Source of the DNA: Clostridiales bacterium
GTDB taxonomy: Bacteria; Bacillota; Clostridia; SK-Y3
Reading direction: 5' to 3'
Length of the DNA: 37,943 nucleotides
NCBI GenBank assembly: GCA_030156665.1
Contig: JASGMB010000011.1
Location: 1-37,943 of the forward strand
Shown here piece by piece: positions 1-8,486 of the stretch (positions are counted from its first letter, which is position 1; every line of letters starts with the position of its first letter). Both the position numbers and the translations under genes were made by a program. The notes beneath the pieces are model-generated. The model ran no database searches and was not told the origin of the DNA. It saw nothing but the letters and a program-made list of their open reading frames with translations.

Positions 1-6
1 TTCGCT

Positions 7-35
7 TTGGTTGGATTTTGAATATTAGGTATAAT
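7..35 (+). promoter_or_regulatory. Candidate sigma-A promoter for the glycan operon
   Basis: TTGGTT (7-12) and TATAAT (30-35) are separated by 17 bases. The -10 is perfect and the -35 matches three of six consensus positions. It lies about 120 bases upstream of the first gene, so the transcript would have a leader containing the hairpin at 80-116. The call rests only on motif and spacing. Confidence 0.4.
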
Positions 36-79
36 ATACAATTCGACAAAAGTGGAGGAAAATCCTGCTGATATATAAA

Positions 80-116
80 GTAAAACCCTTTAAAATCAAA
101 GATTTTGGGGTTTTAC
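80..116 (+). other. Leader hairpin ahead of the glycan operon
   Basis: GTAAAACCC (80-88) pairs with GGGTTTTAC (108-116), and an inner AAAATC/GATTTT stem continues the hairpin. No run of T follows, so it is not a standard terminator. It could stabilise the mRNA, be part of an attenuator, or be the remnant of a terminator. Its function is unknown. Confidence 0.4.
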
Positions 117-156
117 AAAAGGCTATTAACCTATATACTTAAGGAGGAACTGATTA

Positions 157-729
157 TTGGATACACAATATTATGTTCATGAATCCAGTTATATAGATGA
201 ACCCTGTGAGATTGGTAACGGAACAAAAATATGGCATTTTTGTCATATTATGCAGAAATGTAAAATTGGACAGAACTGTAATATTGGTCAAAATGTCGTT
301 ATCTCACCTCATGTTATCATTGGAAATAACGTGAAGATTCAAAATAATGTATCACTTTACACGGGAGTTGTTTGTGAAGATGATGTATTTTTAGGACCAT
401 CCTGTGTTTTTACAAATGTAATTAATCCTAGAAGTCATATTAGTCGTCGTAATGAATATAAAAAAACGCTGGTGAAAAAAGGGGCATCTATTGGTGCTAA
501 TGCTACCATCATTTGTGGACATGTTATTGGGAAATATGCGTTCATAGGAGCTGGTGCGGTAGTGACAAAAGATGTACCTGATTATGCATTAGTTGTAGGA
601 AATCCTGCCAGGATTGCAGGATGGATATGCAGTTGTGGAAATAGGATTATTTTTAATGATAAAGTTGGACAGTGTAAAGTATGCAAAAAAGAATATGTTA
701 AGCAAGAAGAATCGGTGATGGAGCGATAG
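157..729 (+). CDS. WbpD/WlbB-like N-acetyltransferase (left-handed beta helix)
   Basis: This 190-residue protein is built of hexapeptide repeats ([24 protein letters not shown]), typical of the left-handed beta-helix acetyltransferases. WbpD/WlbB enzymes acetylate the 3-amino group of UDP-2-acetamido-3-amino-2,3-dideoxy-glucuronic acid. The C-terminus carries CSC and CKVC pairs (about residues 158-179) that could bind zinc, a tail I recall from homologues. The start is TTG at 157, eight bases after AAGGAGGA (141-148). The next gene begins two bases after the stop and encodes a matching UDP-sugar 6-dehydrogenase, and an oxidoreductase follows, which supports the substrate. The exact sugar is inferred from this context. 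Confidence 0.82.
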   Translation: MDTQYYVHESSYIDEPCEIGNGTKIWHFCHIMQKCKIGQNCNIGQNVVISPHVIIGNNVKIQNNVSLYTGVVCEDDVFLGPSCVFTNVINPRSHISRRNEYKKTLVKKGASIGANATIICGHVIGKYAFIGAGAVVTKDVPDYALVVGNPARIAGWICSCGNRIIFNDKVGQCKVCKKEYVKQEESVMER

Positions 730-731
730 AA

Positions 732-2042
732 ATGAAAGAGCAATTACTACAAAAAATAAAAGACAGAACTGCTATTGTAGGAGTTGTAGGGCTTGGATAT
801 GTAGGGCTTCCACTAGCCGTAGAAAAAGCAAAAGCGGGGTATAAAACAATTGGATTTGATATACAGGACCAAAAAGTAGATATGGTAAACAGAGGACAAA
901 ATTATATTGGAGATATTATTGACGGAGAACTTCAGCAGGTAGTAGCATCAGGTAAATTATCAGCTACAAAAGATTTTAGTTTTATCAGTAAGGTTGACTG
1001 TGTGGCAATTTGTGTACCGACACCTCTGGATCGATATTATCAGCCAGACATTAGCTATGTTGAGAATTCTACGAAGGATATTGCAAAGTATCTTCATAAA
1101 GGAATGTTAATTGTACTGGAGAGTACAACATATCCGGGTACTACGGAAAAAGTAATCAAACCAATATTGGAGGAAACAGGACTTAAGGATGGACGTGATT
1201 TTTACCTTGCGTTTTCTCCGGAACGGGTAGATCCTGGTAATAAGCTCTATAATACTAAGAACACACCAAAGGTTTTGGGGGGAACTACACCAGATAGTAC
1301 ACAAGTAGCTGCAGAACTTTATCGCAGTGTACTTGAAGGGGAAGTCTTTGAAGTTTCAAGTCCTGCTGTGGCTGAGATGGAAAAAATTTTAGAAAATACA
1401 TTTCGAAATATTAATATTGCTTTGGCGAATGAGATGGCTATCATATGCAACAAAATGGGTATTGATGTATGGGAAGTCATTGAGGCTGCTAAGACCAAAC
1501 CTTACGGTTTTATGGCATTTTATCCGGGACCAGGTGTTGGAGGACATTGTATTCCAATTGATCCATACTATCTTACATGGAAAGTAAGAGAATATGATTA
1601 TCACACCAGGCTCATAGAAATTGCAGGTGAGATTAATAACTATATGCCGGAATATGTAGTGGAGAGGTCTATGAAAATTCTTAATCAATATAGAAAGGCA
1701 TTAAACGGCGCTAAAGTGTTTGTTTTGGGTGTTGCTTATAAACAGGACATCGACGATATTAGGCAGTCTCCTGCTTTAAAAGTTATTGAACATCTTGAAA
1801 AACAGGGTGCACAAGTGATTTACAATGATCCCTATGTTCCGAGATTTGCGCATAGTAATAAAAAGTATACTTCTTTACCAATTACTCAACAAAATCTACA
1901 AGATGCTGACCTTGTTATTATCACTACACAGCACACCAGCTATGATTATGAATTTATTGTTGAGCATTCTAAAGTATTATTTGATACTAAAAACGCTACC
2001 AGAAACGTAAAACAAAACAGAGATAAGATTATAAAACTATAA
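732..2042 (+). CDS. UDP-N-acetylglucosamine 6-dehydrogenase (WbpA-like)
   Basis: A 436-residue nucleotide-sugar dehydrogenase of the UDP-Glc/GDP-Man family. The NAD-binding motif GLGYVGLPLA lies at about residues 20-29, and the catalytic cysteine is C273 in GVGGHCIPIDPYYL. The C-terminal domain contains GVAYKQDIDDIRQSP, typical of the WbpA/WecC branch. It should oxidise C6 of a UDP-HexNAc with two NAD+ to give the uronic acid, in the cytoplasm. GGAG precedes the ATG by eight bases. With the acetyltransferase before it and the oxidoreductase after it, it forms the WbpD-WbpA-WbpB set. UDP-GlcNAc as the substrate is inferred from these neighbours; UDP-ManNAc is possible. Confidence 0.87.
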   Translation: MKEQLLQKIKDRTAIVGVVGLGYVGLPLAVEKAKAGYKTIGFDIQDQKVDMVNRGQNYIGDIIDGELQQVVASGKLSATKDFSFISKVDCVAICVPTPLDRYYQPDISYVENSTKDIAKYLHKGMLIVLESTTYPGTTEKVIKPILEETGLKDGRDFYLAFSPERVDPGNKLYNTKNTPKVLGGTTPDSTQVAAELYRSVLEGEVFEVSSPAVAEMEKILENTFRNINIALANEMAIICNKMGIDVWEVIEAAKTKPYGFMAFYPGPGVGGHCIPIDPYYLTWKVREYDYHTRLIEIAGEINNYMPEYVVERSMKILNQYRKALNGAKVFVLGVAYKQDIDDIRQSPALKVIEHLEKQGAQVIYNDPYVPRFAHSNKKYTSLPITQQNLQDADLVIITTQHTSYDYEFIVEHSKVLFDTKNATRNVKQNRDKIIKL

Positions 2043-2090
2043 TTATACTTAAGATTGAATTTAGATTCAACAACAAAGGACGGTGTGATA

Positions 2091-3104
2091 ATGAATAATT
2101 TAAACTCTATCCGTTTTGCTCTTATTGGTTGTGGACGAATTTCAAGAAATCACTTTGAAGCAATTAGAAATAACCCTGAGGCACAACTTGTAGCAGTTTG
2201 TGATGAGATAGAGGAAAGGGCTCAAAAGGCTGGAATAGAAAATCGGGTAGATTTTTACACTTCTTATGAAAAAATGCTTGAACGGAAAGATATTGATGTT
2301 GTTTCAGTTTGTACACCTAGTGGATTGCATCCGATACATGGTATTATGGCAGCACAAAAAGGTTACCATGTAGTTTGTGAAAAACCAATGGCGACAACCC
2401 TTGAAGCAGCAGATAAACTAATTAAGACTTGTGAGCAAAAGGATGTTAAACTCTTTGTGGTTAAACAGAATCGCCTCAATAGTACTTTGCAGCTTGTCAA
2501 AAAAGCTATTGATAAAGGTCGTTTTGGGAAAATATATATGGTTGTCGTCAATGTTTTCTGGACAAGACCGCAAGAGTATTATGATATGGCTAAATGGCGA
2601 GGAACGTGGGCGCTTGACGGTGGAGCTTTTATGAATCAAGCAAGTCATTATGTGGATATGCTTCTCTGGCTTTTTGGTGATGTTGAAAAGGTTAAGGCGA
2701 TTACCGGAACATTGGCACGTAACATTGAGACAGAAGATACAGGAAGTGCGATTATTCAGTTTAAAAATGGAGCAATTGGTAGTATAAATGTTACGATGCT
2801 AACCTATCCTAAGAATCTTGAAGGTAGTCTTACTATCATTGGAGAAAAGGGAACTGTTAAAGTGGGAGGAACTGCAGTTAACAAGATTGAAAAGTGGGAA
2901 TTTACTGAGTATGATAATGATGACCAATATGTAGAACAGGTAAACTATACTCCTCCCAACGTTTATGGGTTTGGACATTCAGGTTATTATCACAATATTA
3001 TTGACGTGCTAAAAAACGGTTCAAATGCAGGAACTGATGGAAGAGAAGGCAGACGATCGCTGAAATTGATTTTAGACATATATAAGCAATCGTCCCTGTG
3101 TTAA
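2091..3104 (+). CDS. Gfo/Idh/MocA oxidoreductase (WbpB/WlbA-like)
   Basis: A 337-residue NAD-dependent oxidoreductase. The N-terminal Rossmann fold has GCGRISRNH, and the family motif CEKPMA follows. WbpB/WlbA enzymes oxidise C3 of UDP-GlcNAc-uronic acid to the 3-keto sugar, which an aminotransferase (WbpE) then aminates. I chose ATG 2091 over an upstream in-frame TTG at 2055 because AAAGGACGGTG sits just before 2091 and the family fold begins right after it. No WbpE is evident in the window, so it is either outside to the left or the PseC-like enzyme at 20383 would have to substitute. The family call is firm; the substrate comes from gene order. Confidence 0.83.
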   Translation: MNNLNSIRFALIGCGRISRNHFEAIRNNPEAQLVAVCDEIEERAQKAGIENRVDFYTSYEKMLERKDIDVVSVCTPSGLHPIHGIMAAQKGYHVVCEKPMATTLEAADKLIKTCEQKDVKLFVVKQNRLNSTLQLVKKAIDKGRFGKIYMVVVNVFWTRPQEYYDMAKWRGTWALDGGAFMNQASHYVDMLLWLFGDVEKVKAITGTLARNIETEDTGSAIIQFKNGAIGSINVTMLTYPKNLEGSLTIIGEKGTVKVGGTAVNKIEKWEFTEYDNDDQYVEQVNYTPPNVYGFGHSGYYHNIIDVLKNGSNAGTDGREGRRSLKLILDIYKQSSLC

Positions 3105-3200
3105 GCAAGTAATTATGTTTGTTGAACGAAAGTGTCATAAGTTGATTATTTATGGTACAATTAAACTTTAAAATCTATGAATGGAAGTTTGGTGTAATTG

Positions 3201-4163
3201 GTGCAAAAATTTAGTGTTTTTGATATAGAAGCATGGGGAAAAAATATGTTAAATAAATATCATCTTTTAAGAGAACTAGATTTTACAAAAGATATAGATA
3301 TAGAACGTTCCGGAATATACTTTGTGCATTCAGAAAAAAAATATTTAGAATTTGTATGTAAGGTTAAAGAGCAAATACTTTTTAATGATTATATTTCTAT
3401 AATTGGACGAACTCACGAACAAGAAAAAGATGTGGTTATTATACCTTCAAATAGTAATTTACAAATATTTGAAGATTCTATTAAAAGAGCGATTACTTTA
3501 ATTCGAAAGCCTATTAAATTGAATGAAGTTGATATTGTCTTAATCAGTTTTATGGTTAGTGATTTTCAACATGATTTTCACATTAGACTTTGTAATCAAG
3601 ATTATTATAATTGGATGTGTAAGTTAAAAGAAAAAACAATGTTATATAATCCAGATATAAGTAGTAGGTGTATAGCTTATTGCTTTAATAATAAAGTTTT
3701 ATCTGTAAAATCACTAGCAGGTTCACAAATTAATAGGAATAATTATATTTTACTTCCTATTAATGACAAAAACATATACCAAATTTTAAATCTGAAGAAA
3801 GGATTTTTTAAAGCAAATTTACAATCTTCGTATGTATATTATAATGAATTAATTCAAAAAGAAGATCAATATTTGTATTTTTCATGTAATAGAAATGCTA
3901 AAATGACTATAAATAAATTAATTTATGGTAATGAAAATGGATACATCTATTTAAAACCTTTGAATTACGATAATGAAAAAATTCACATATTAATGGAGTG
4001 CTCTGGAAGACCAACTTTAGAATTTTTTTGTGAAGTCAGTCGTCAATGGAAAATTATAGAGGATAATCGATTATTAAAACTTAATCATCAAGTTCAATTA
4101 AGAATTAGCATGCATAATGGAGATAAAATTTATAAGATGTTTATTTTAAAGGATAGGAGTTAA
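3201..4163 (+). CDS. Unrecognised protein in glycan cluster
   Basis: An open frame of about 320 residues in the same direction and spacing as its neighbours, with the AT-rich codon use of the following genes. I do not recognise a family. There is no signal peptide or clear membrane segment. The C-terminal third is predicted by eye to be beta-strand rich (alternating residues in ILMECSGRPTLEFF and VQLRISMHNG), as in jelly-roll or carbohydrate-binding folds, but this is only an impression. The start may be GTG 3201 or TTG 3198; GGAAG about 14 bases upstream is a weak ribosome site. It sits between sugar-nucleotide enzymes and a methyltransferase, so a role in glycan assembly or modification is likely but unproven. 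Confidence 0.6.
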   Translation: MQKFSVFDIEAWGKNMLNKYHLLRELDFTKDIDIERSGIYFVHSEKKYLEFVCKVKEQILFNDYISIIGRTHEQEKDVVIIPSNSNLQIFEDSIKRAITLIRKPIKLNEVDIVLISFMVSDFQHDFHIRLCNQDYYNWMCKLKEKTMLYNPDISSRCIAYCFNNKVLSVKSLAGSQINRNNYILLPINDKNIYQILNLKKGFFKANLQSSYVYYNELIQKEDQYLYFSCNRNAKMTINKLIYGNENGYIYLKPLNYDNEKIHILMECSGRPTLEFFCEVSRQWKIIEDNRLLKLNHQVQLRISMHNGDKIYKMFILKDRS

Positions 4164-4169
4164 TTTTAA

Positions 4170-4904
4170 ATGAAAATTGATATGAATACATATCAGTATA
4201 TAAAGGGTTGTAAATTTTCAAGTGGATTAAATGTTGATATTGCACATAAAGAATCTAGTATTAAATACCGAATGGAATACATAGAAGATATTATTAGAGA
4301 TAAAAAAGTAATTCATCTTGGATGTGTTGACCATGTTCCTTTGATAAAAGATAAAATAAAATTAAATTTGTGGTTTCACAAAAGACTGACTGATGTGAGT
4401 AGTGAATGTCTGGGTATTGATATTAATGAAAAAGGCGTAGATTATGTAATCAATGAATTAAGGTTTCATAATGTTATTTATGGCGATATTCTTGGGACAG
4501 ATATTGCGGAAATAAAACAAAAAACATGGGACTACATGATAATCGGAGAAATTTTAGAACATGTAGATAATCCTGCATTATTTCTAGGAAAGATTTTAAC
4601 TAACTATAAAAATAACATTAATAAAGTTATAATTTCTGTTCCTAATGCATTCAGAATAGAAAATTTTAAAAATGCTTATCGAAATATTGAATTAATTAAT
4701 ACTGATCATAGGTATTGGTTTACACCATATACTTTATGGAAAGTAATTCATTCTGCTGGTGGTGAGCTTGAAAGTCTTGAGTTATGTCAATCATATAAAC
4801 CTGTCTCTAAAAATAGATTTCAAAATTTTATCTTAGTCCAGAAGCTGAAAAAATACCCTGCTTTTAGAGATACCATTGTTGCAGTGTGTAAGGCATGCAG
4901 GTAA
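4170..4904 (+). CDS. Class I SAM-dependent methyltransferase
   Basis: A 244-residue protein with a methyltransferase fold. VIHLGCVDH stands in the position of motif I (glycine-poor for the family), CLGIDIN at the acidic strand-2 end, and MIIGEILEHVDNP at the motif often seen in ubiE/Methyltransf_23-type enzymes. It probably methylates a sugar or glycan end in the cytoplasm. The ATG at 4170 follows AGGATAGGAG and lies six bases after the preceding stop, so the two genes are probably co-transcribed. The acceptor cannot be deduced from sequence. Confidence 0.75.
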   Translation: MKIDMNTYQYIKGCKFSSGLNVDIAHKESSIKYRMEYIEDIIRDKKVIHLGCVDHVPLIKDKIKLNLWFHKRLTDVSSECLGIDINEKGVDYVINELRFHNVIYGDILGTDIAEIKQKTWDYMIIGEILEHVDNPALFLGKILTNYKNNINKVIISVPNAFRIENFKNAYRNIELINTDHRYWFTPYTLWKVIHSAGGELESLELCQSYKPVSKNRFQNFILVQKLKKYPAFRDTIVAVCKACR

Positions 4905-4918
4905 GGTGGAGTTGAAGT

Positions 4919-6175
4919 ATGACTAAAAAAAATTTAATTCTTATAACAGCAAATTATCCTTTTGGGAAAGGCGAGGAATTTCTAGAGACAGAAATTAATT
5001 ACTTAAAAGATAATTTTAAAAATATCATAATAATATCTGAAAATGATAGGCATTTGAGAACAAGAAAAATTCCATCTGGTATAAAAGTTTATAGGTTTAG
5101 TGAAAATATGATTCAACTGGAGATTTTTAAATGTATTTCTTTAACTTTTATTAAAGATTTTTTGATGGAAATAAAGGATATACTATTTACTTATCATTTA
5201 AAATTAAATATAGCAATTTTAAGAGAATTATTAAGTATGATGGTAAAGGGTTTAAGTATTAAGCGTTATATAGATGATATAATTCAAGAAAATAAGATTC
5301 TAAATAATAATGATGAATTGTTCTTATATACATACTGGTTTAATGCTGCTACATATGCTATTATTCAGTATAAAAGGCAAAATGAATCAGTTAAGGTTTT
5401 TTCAAGAACTCATCGTTATGATTTATATTTTGAAAGAAACTGTTTGCACTATTTACCTTTACGTAAACAAATTATAAAAAAATTAGATGTATTATTTTTT
5501 ATTTCAGACCATGGCAAAGAATATTTTAAGAAAAAGCTATTGTTAAATACCGAAAATAAATTAAAAGTGTCGAAGCTTGGTATAAGAAACGATTTAAAAG
5601 TATCAAAACCTTCTAATGATAATATTTTAAGAATTATTAGTTGTTCATTTGCTGTAGATGTTAAGAGGATTGATTTAATTATTAAAGCTATTGCTCAAAT
5701 AAAGAATTATGATGTATATTGGACTCATATAGGAGATGGACCAAAATTAAAGGAGTTGAAAGAATTAGCAAATGCATTGCTCAGTAATAAATCTAACATC
5801 TCTTATGAGTTTTTAGGGTATTTGGAGAATAAAGAAATATATAACTACTACACAAATAGGATGATTGATGTTTTTATAAATGTTAGTGCGTCAGAAGGCA
5901 TACCCGTGTCTATTATGGAAGCATGTTCTTTTAGTATACCTATTATTGCTACTTCGGTTGGAGGAGTTTCTGAAATAGTAAATGATAATAATGGAGTTTT
6001 GCTTTCACCGAATCCTTCTATTAATGAAATTACAGAAGCTATTAATAAAATAAAATTCTCCTCTCAATCTGATATACAAAGATACAGAGAAAATGCTTAT
6101 CAAACATGGAGTAAATGGTATAACGCAGATGTTAATTATAACAAGTTTATAAATAGCATCTTTAAATTAAAATAA
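4919..6175 (+). CDS. GT4-type glycosyltransferase
   Basis: A 418-residue retaining glycosyltransferase with a GT-B fold. The C-terminal domain has the donor-site pattern SASEGIPVSIMEACSFSIP (E-x7-E), followed by ATSVGGVSEIV, both typical of family GT4. The N-terminus (LILITANYPFGKGEEFLETEI) matches GTs that begin with a loop around the acceptor site. It should transfer a nucleotide-activated sugar to a growing glycan on the inner membrane face or to a protein. AAGGTGGAG precedes ATG 4919. It belongs to the run of glycosyltransferases reaching 14626. Confidence 0.85.
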   Translation: MTKKNLILITANYPFGKGEEFLETEINYLKDNFKNIIIISENDRHLRTRKIPSGIKVYRFSENMIQLEIFKCISLTFIKDFLMEIKDILFTYHLKLNIAILRELLSMMVKGLSIKRYIDDIIQENKILNNNDELFLYTYWFNAATYAIIQYKRQNESVKVFSRTHRYDLYFERNCLHYLPLRKQIIKKLDVLFFISDHGKEYFKKKLLLNTENKLKVSKLGIRNDLKVSKPSNDNILRIISCSFAVDVKRIDLIIKAIAQIKNYDVYWTHIGDGPKLKELKELANALLSNKSNISYEFLGYLENKEIYNYYTNRMIDVFINVSASEGIPVSIMEACSFSIPIIATSVGGVSEIVNDNNGVLLSPNPSINEITEAINKIKFSSQSDIQRYRENAYQTWSKWYNADVNYNKFINSIFKLK

Positions 6176-6195
6176 TCTAAATGGAGGTAGAACTG

Positions 6196-6678
6196 ATGAT
6201 TATATTAATAACTTTTCTAATTATAGTTATTTTTGTTATGGCAATAGTTATTTATATTCTAAATAAGAATATAATAAAAAAACATTATATGGGAAGTAGG
6301 TATAAACAATATTACAATATACTTACTCAATGGATAAAAAATAAGAATAGAAATAGGAATATAAGTTCTTATTTAAAAAATAAGAATATAAATTCTATTG
6401 CAATTTATGGTATGGGGGAACTTGGTATAGCCCTATATGAAGAATTGAAAGATACAGACATAAGGATTATTTATTTAGTAGATAAAAATGCAAATCATAT
6501 TTATTATGGTGTTAACGAAAGTCATCTCATAAATGTTGATGAAGTTTCTGCACAGGAGGAAGTAGATGCAATTATAGTAACACCTATTTATGATTATGAT
6601 AAGATTAAGGAAACTCTTGTTAATGGTGGTGTAAAAACTAATATTATATCTCTGGAAAATATTATTTATGACTTATAA
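6196..6678 (+). CDS. Membrane-anchored small Rossmann protein, copy 1
   Basis: A 160-residue protein with one N-terminal membrane helix (about residues 2-22), a basic linker with WIKNKNRNRN, and a Rossmann-like domain beginning IAIYGMGELG and ending in an IVTPIYDYDKIKETL segment. The glycine pattern suggests binding of a nucleotide or nucleotide sugar, but there is no catalytic motif I can name. ATG 6181 lies before the GGAGGTAG (6183-6190) that must be the ribosome site, so ATG 6196 is the true start. It is clearly paralogous to the protein at 7950, and the same kind of domain is attached to the GT2 enzymes at 9675 and 12382. Function unknown; possibly a regulator or scaffold for glycan assembly. 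Confidence 0.7.
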   Translation: MIILITFLIIVIFVMAIVIYILNKNIIKKHYMGSRYKQYYNILTQWIKNKNRNRNISSYLKNKNINSIAIYGMGELGIALYEELKDTDIRIIYLVDKNANHIYYGVNESHLINVDEVSAQEEVDAIIVTPIYDYDKIKETLVNGGVKTNIISLENIIYDL

Positions 6679-6719
6679 TTAACAGTGTGGATATTAATAA
6701 TATAGGAGAAGATAGGTTA

Positions 6720-7793
6720 ATGAAAAAAATTGTTACAGTAATTGGTGCAAGACCGCAATTTATAAAAGCTGCAGCTATTTCAGAAAAATTAAGGCAACAT
6801 TTTAATGAGATTATGATTCATACGGGTCAACACTTTGACCCAAATATGTCAGATGTATTTTTTCAGCAGCTAAATATTCCTGCGCCTGATTATAATTTAA
6901 ATTTACATTCATTTAGTCATGGAAAACTTACAGGTCTTATGATGATAAAGGTAGAAGAAATTCTTTTAAAAGAAAAGCCCAATTATGTCTTAGTATATGG
7001 AGATACCAATTCCACATTAGCAGGTGCATTGACAGCTGTAAAGCTTGGAATACCAGTAATACATGTGGAAGCCGGAGCGAGAAGCGGTGATAGTCATTCG
7101 CCTGAGGAAGTCAACAGAAAGATAACAGATCATGTTGCGAGTTTATTGTTTGGATGCACGGAGTATTGTATTCAAAATTTGAAAAATGAGGGAATAGCCA
7201 GCAATGTATTTTTTACAGGCGATGTTATGTATGATATTTTTCAAAAAATGTTTATAGCTGTTAAAGGATTTAAGGGTGAAGAGTTATATTTTCCTTTTAA
7301 AAAAGGAGATTATAATTTTTTTACAGTACATCGCCAGGAAAATGTAGATTCTCGGCAAGCACTTTCTGACATTATAAACGCAATATTAGAAAGCAAGATA
7401 AATACGGTATTCCCTATTCATCCTAGGACAAAAAGTAGACTTCAAGAATTTGGTTTAATGGAAATTTTAGAAAAATCTCAATATATTAAGCTTTTACCTC
7501 CTTTAGGTTATATAGAAACATTACACCTACAATTATATAGTAATAAAATTATTACAGATTCAGGAGGAGTTCAAAGGGAAGCATATTTCCTAAAAAAACC
7601 ATGTATTACATTACTAGAATTAAGTCCTTGGCCTGTCCTTGTGAATACGGGAAATGCAATTGTTGTTGGTAAGAATAAAGAGGCTATAAAAAGTGCAATT
7701 GAATCTTTCAAAGTAAAAGATTATAAAGAGAATCTTTTTGGCGATGGTTCAGCTGCTAATAAAATTGTAGAAAAGATGACTAAAATGCTGTAG
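6720..7793 (+). CDS. UDP-GlcNAc 2-epimerase family (WecB/WbpI-like)
   Basis: A 357-residue non-hydrolysing UDP-N-acetylglucosamine 2-epimerase. It begins VTVIGARPQFIKAAAI and contains HTGQHFD, VYGDTNSTLAGAL, HVEAGARSG and the late TDSGGVQREA motif, all family hallmarks. WbpI/WlbD members act on UDP-2,3-diacetamido-glucuronic acid to give the manno epimer, which fits the WbpD, WbpA and WbpB genes upstream. A WecB activity making UDP-ManNAc is the alternative. I chose ATG 6720, preceded by TAGGAGAAGATAGG, over GTG 6687. A weak hairpin follows the gene. Confidence 0.85.
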   Translation: MKKIVTVIGARPQFIKAAAISEKLRQHFNEIMIHTGQHFDPNMSDVFFQQLNIPAPDYNLNLHSFSHGKLTGLMMIKVEEILLKEKPNYVLVYGDTNSTLAGALTAVKLGIPVIHVEAGARSGDSHSPEEVNRKITDHVASLLFGCTEYCIQNLKNEGIASNVFFTGDVMYDIFQKMFIAVKGFKGEELYFPFKKGDYNFFTVHRQENVDSRQALSDIINAILESKINTVFPIHPRTKSRLQEFGLMEILEKSQYIKLLPPLGYIETLHLQLYSNKIITDSGGVQREAYFLKKPCITLLELSPWPVLVNTGNAIVVGKNKEAIKSAIESFKVKDYKENLFGDGSAANKIVEKMTKML

Positions 7794-7805
7794 GTTTGCT
7801 AAGGA

Positions 7806-7843
7806 AAGTGAATTGAAAAATCCAATTTTACTTGGTATTTTTA
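7806..7843 (+). terminator. Possible weak intrinsic terminator
   Basis: AAGTGAATTG (7806-7815) can pair with CAATTTTACTT (7823-7833) with one bulge and one G-T pair, followed by GGTATTTTTA. It lies in the 156-base gap after the epimerase gene, the first sizeable break in the operon since 3200. The stem is AT-rich, so termination may be partial. Confidence 0.3.
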
Positions 7844-7949
7844 TGTCAAAATAAATTGTTTAGTATAGGAAAATGCTTGAATCATTTAAGAAGAAATGTA
7901 TGTTTAAGAAAGATTTATAAAAGGCTGTTTGTGTATCAAGGTGATAAGA

Positions 7950-8453
7950 ATGCTATATTTTATAATAATACTTTTTGTTATTAGTGTACTAATAGTATAT
8001 ATTTATTTTATAAATATTTTGCTAAAACTTTATAAAAAAACTGCAGACAAATATGAGTCTCTGAGCTTCATATATGAAGCTTATTATAATGTTACAAGTT
8101 TATGGATTAGAAATAAGAATAAAAATAAAAATATTGAAGCATATCTTGCAAATAAAGGGATTAAATACATTGCTGTTTATGGAGCTGGAAAGTTGGGAGA
8201 GTTATTATATGAAGAACTTAAAAATGCTAGTTTAGTAAAAATCAAGTATATCATAGACAGGAATACTGTTAACGATAAGTTTGGTAATCTACCTGTAATC
8301 AATGTTGATCAAATTGATTTAATGGATAAAATTGACGCTATAGTTGTTACACCTATTTATGTTTATGAAGATATAAAAAATTCTTTAATAGATAAAGGTA
8401 TTAAAATTGTACTATGTATAGATGATATTATCTATGATATTGCAGGTCTATAG
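7950..8453 (+). CDS. Membrane-anchored small Rossmann protein, copy 2
   Basis: A 167-residue paralogue of the protein at 6196: N-terminal membrane helix (FIIILFVISVLIVYIYFI), the same WIRNKNKNKNI linker, a Rossmann entry IAVYGAGKLGELLYEEL, and the same closing IVVTPIYVYEDIKNSL. ATG 7950 was chosen because AAGGTGAT ends a few bases before it; TTG 7929 is in frame but lacks a ribosome site. The GAGKLG loop is more canonical than the GMGELG of copy 1. It is placed between the epimerase and a GT4 gene. It may bind a sugar nucleotide or organise glycosyltransferases at the membrane, but no activity is known to me. Confidence 0.7.
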   Translation: MLYFIIILFVISVLIVYIYFINILLKLYKKTADKYESLSFIYEAYYNVTSLWIRNKNKNKNIEAYLANKGIKYIAVYGAGKLGELLYEELKNASLVKIKYIIDRNTVNDKFGNLPVINVDQIDLMDKIDAIVVTPIYVYEDIKNSLIDKGIKIVLCIDDIIYDIAGL

Positions 8454-8486
8454 AAACGCATAAATAAAATATAGGAGACAGGTAGC

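Noticed and set aside
6181-6195. ATG 6181 as start of the small Rossmann protein
   Set aside because: GGAGGTAG lies inside this stretch and is correctly spaced only for ATG 6196.
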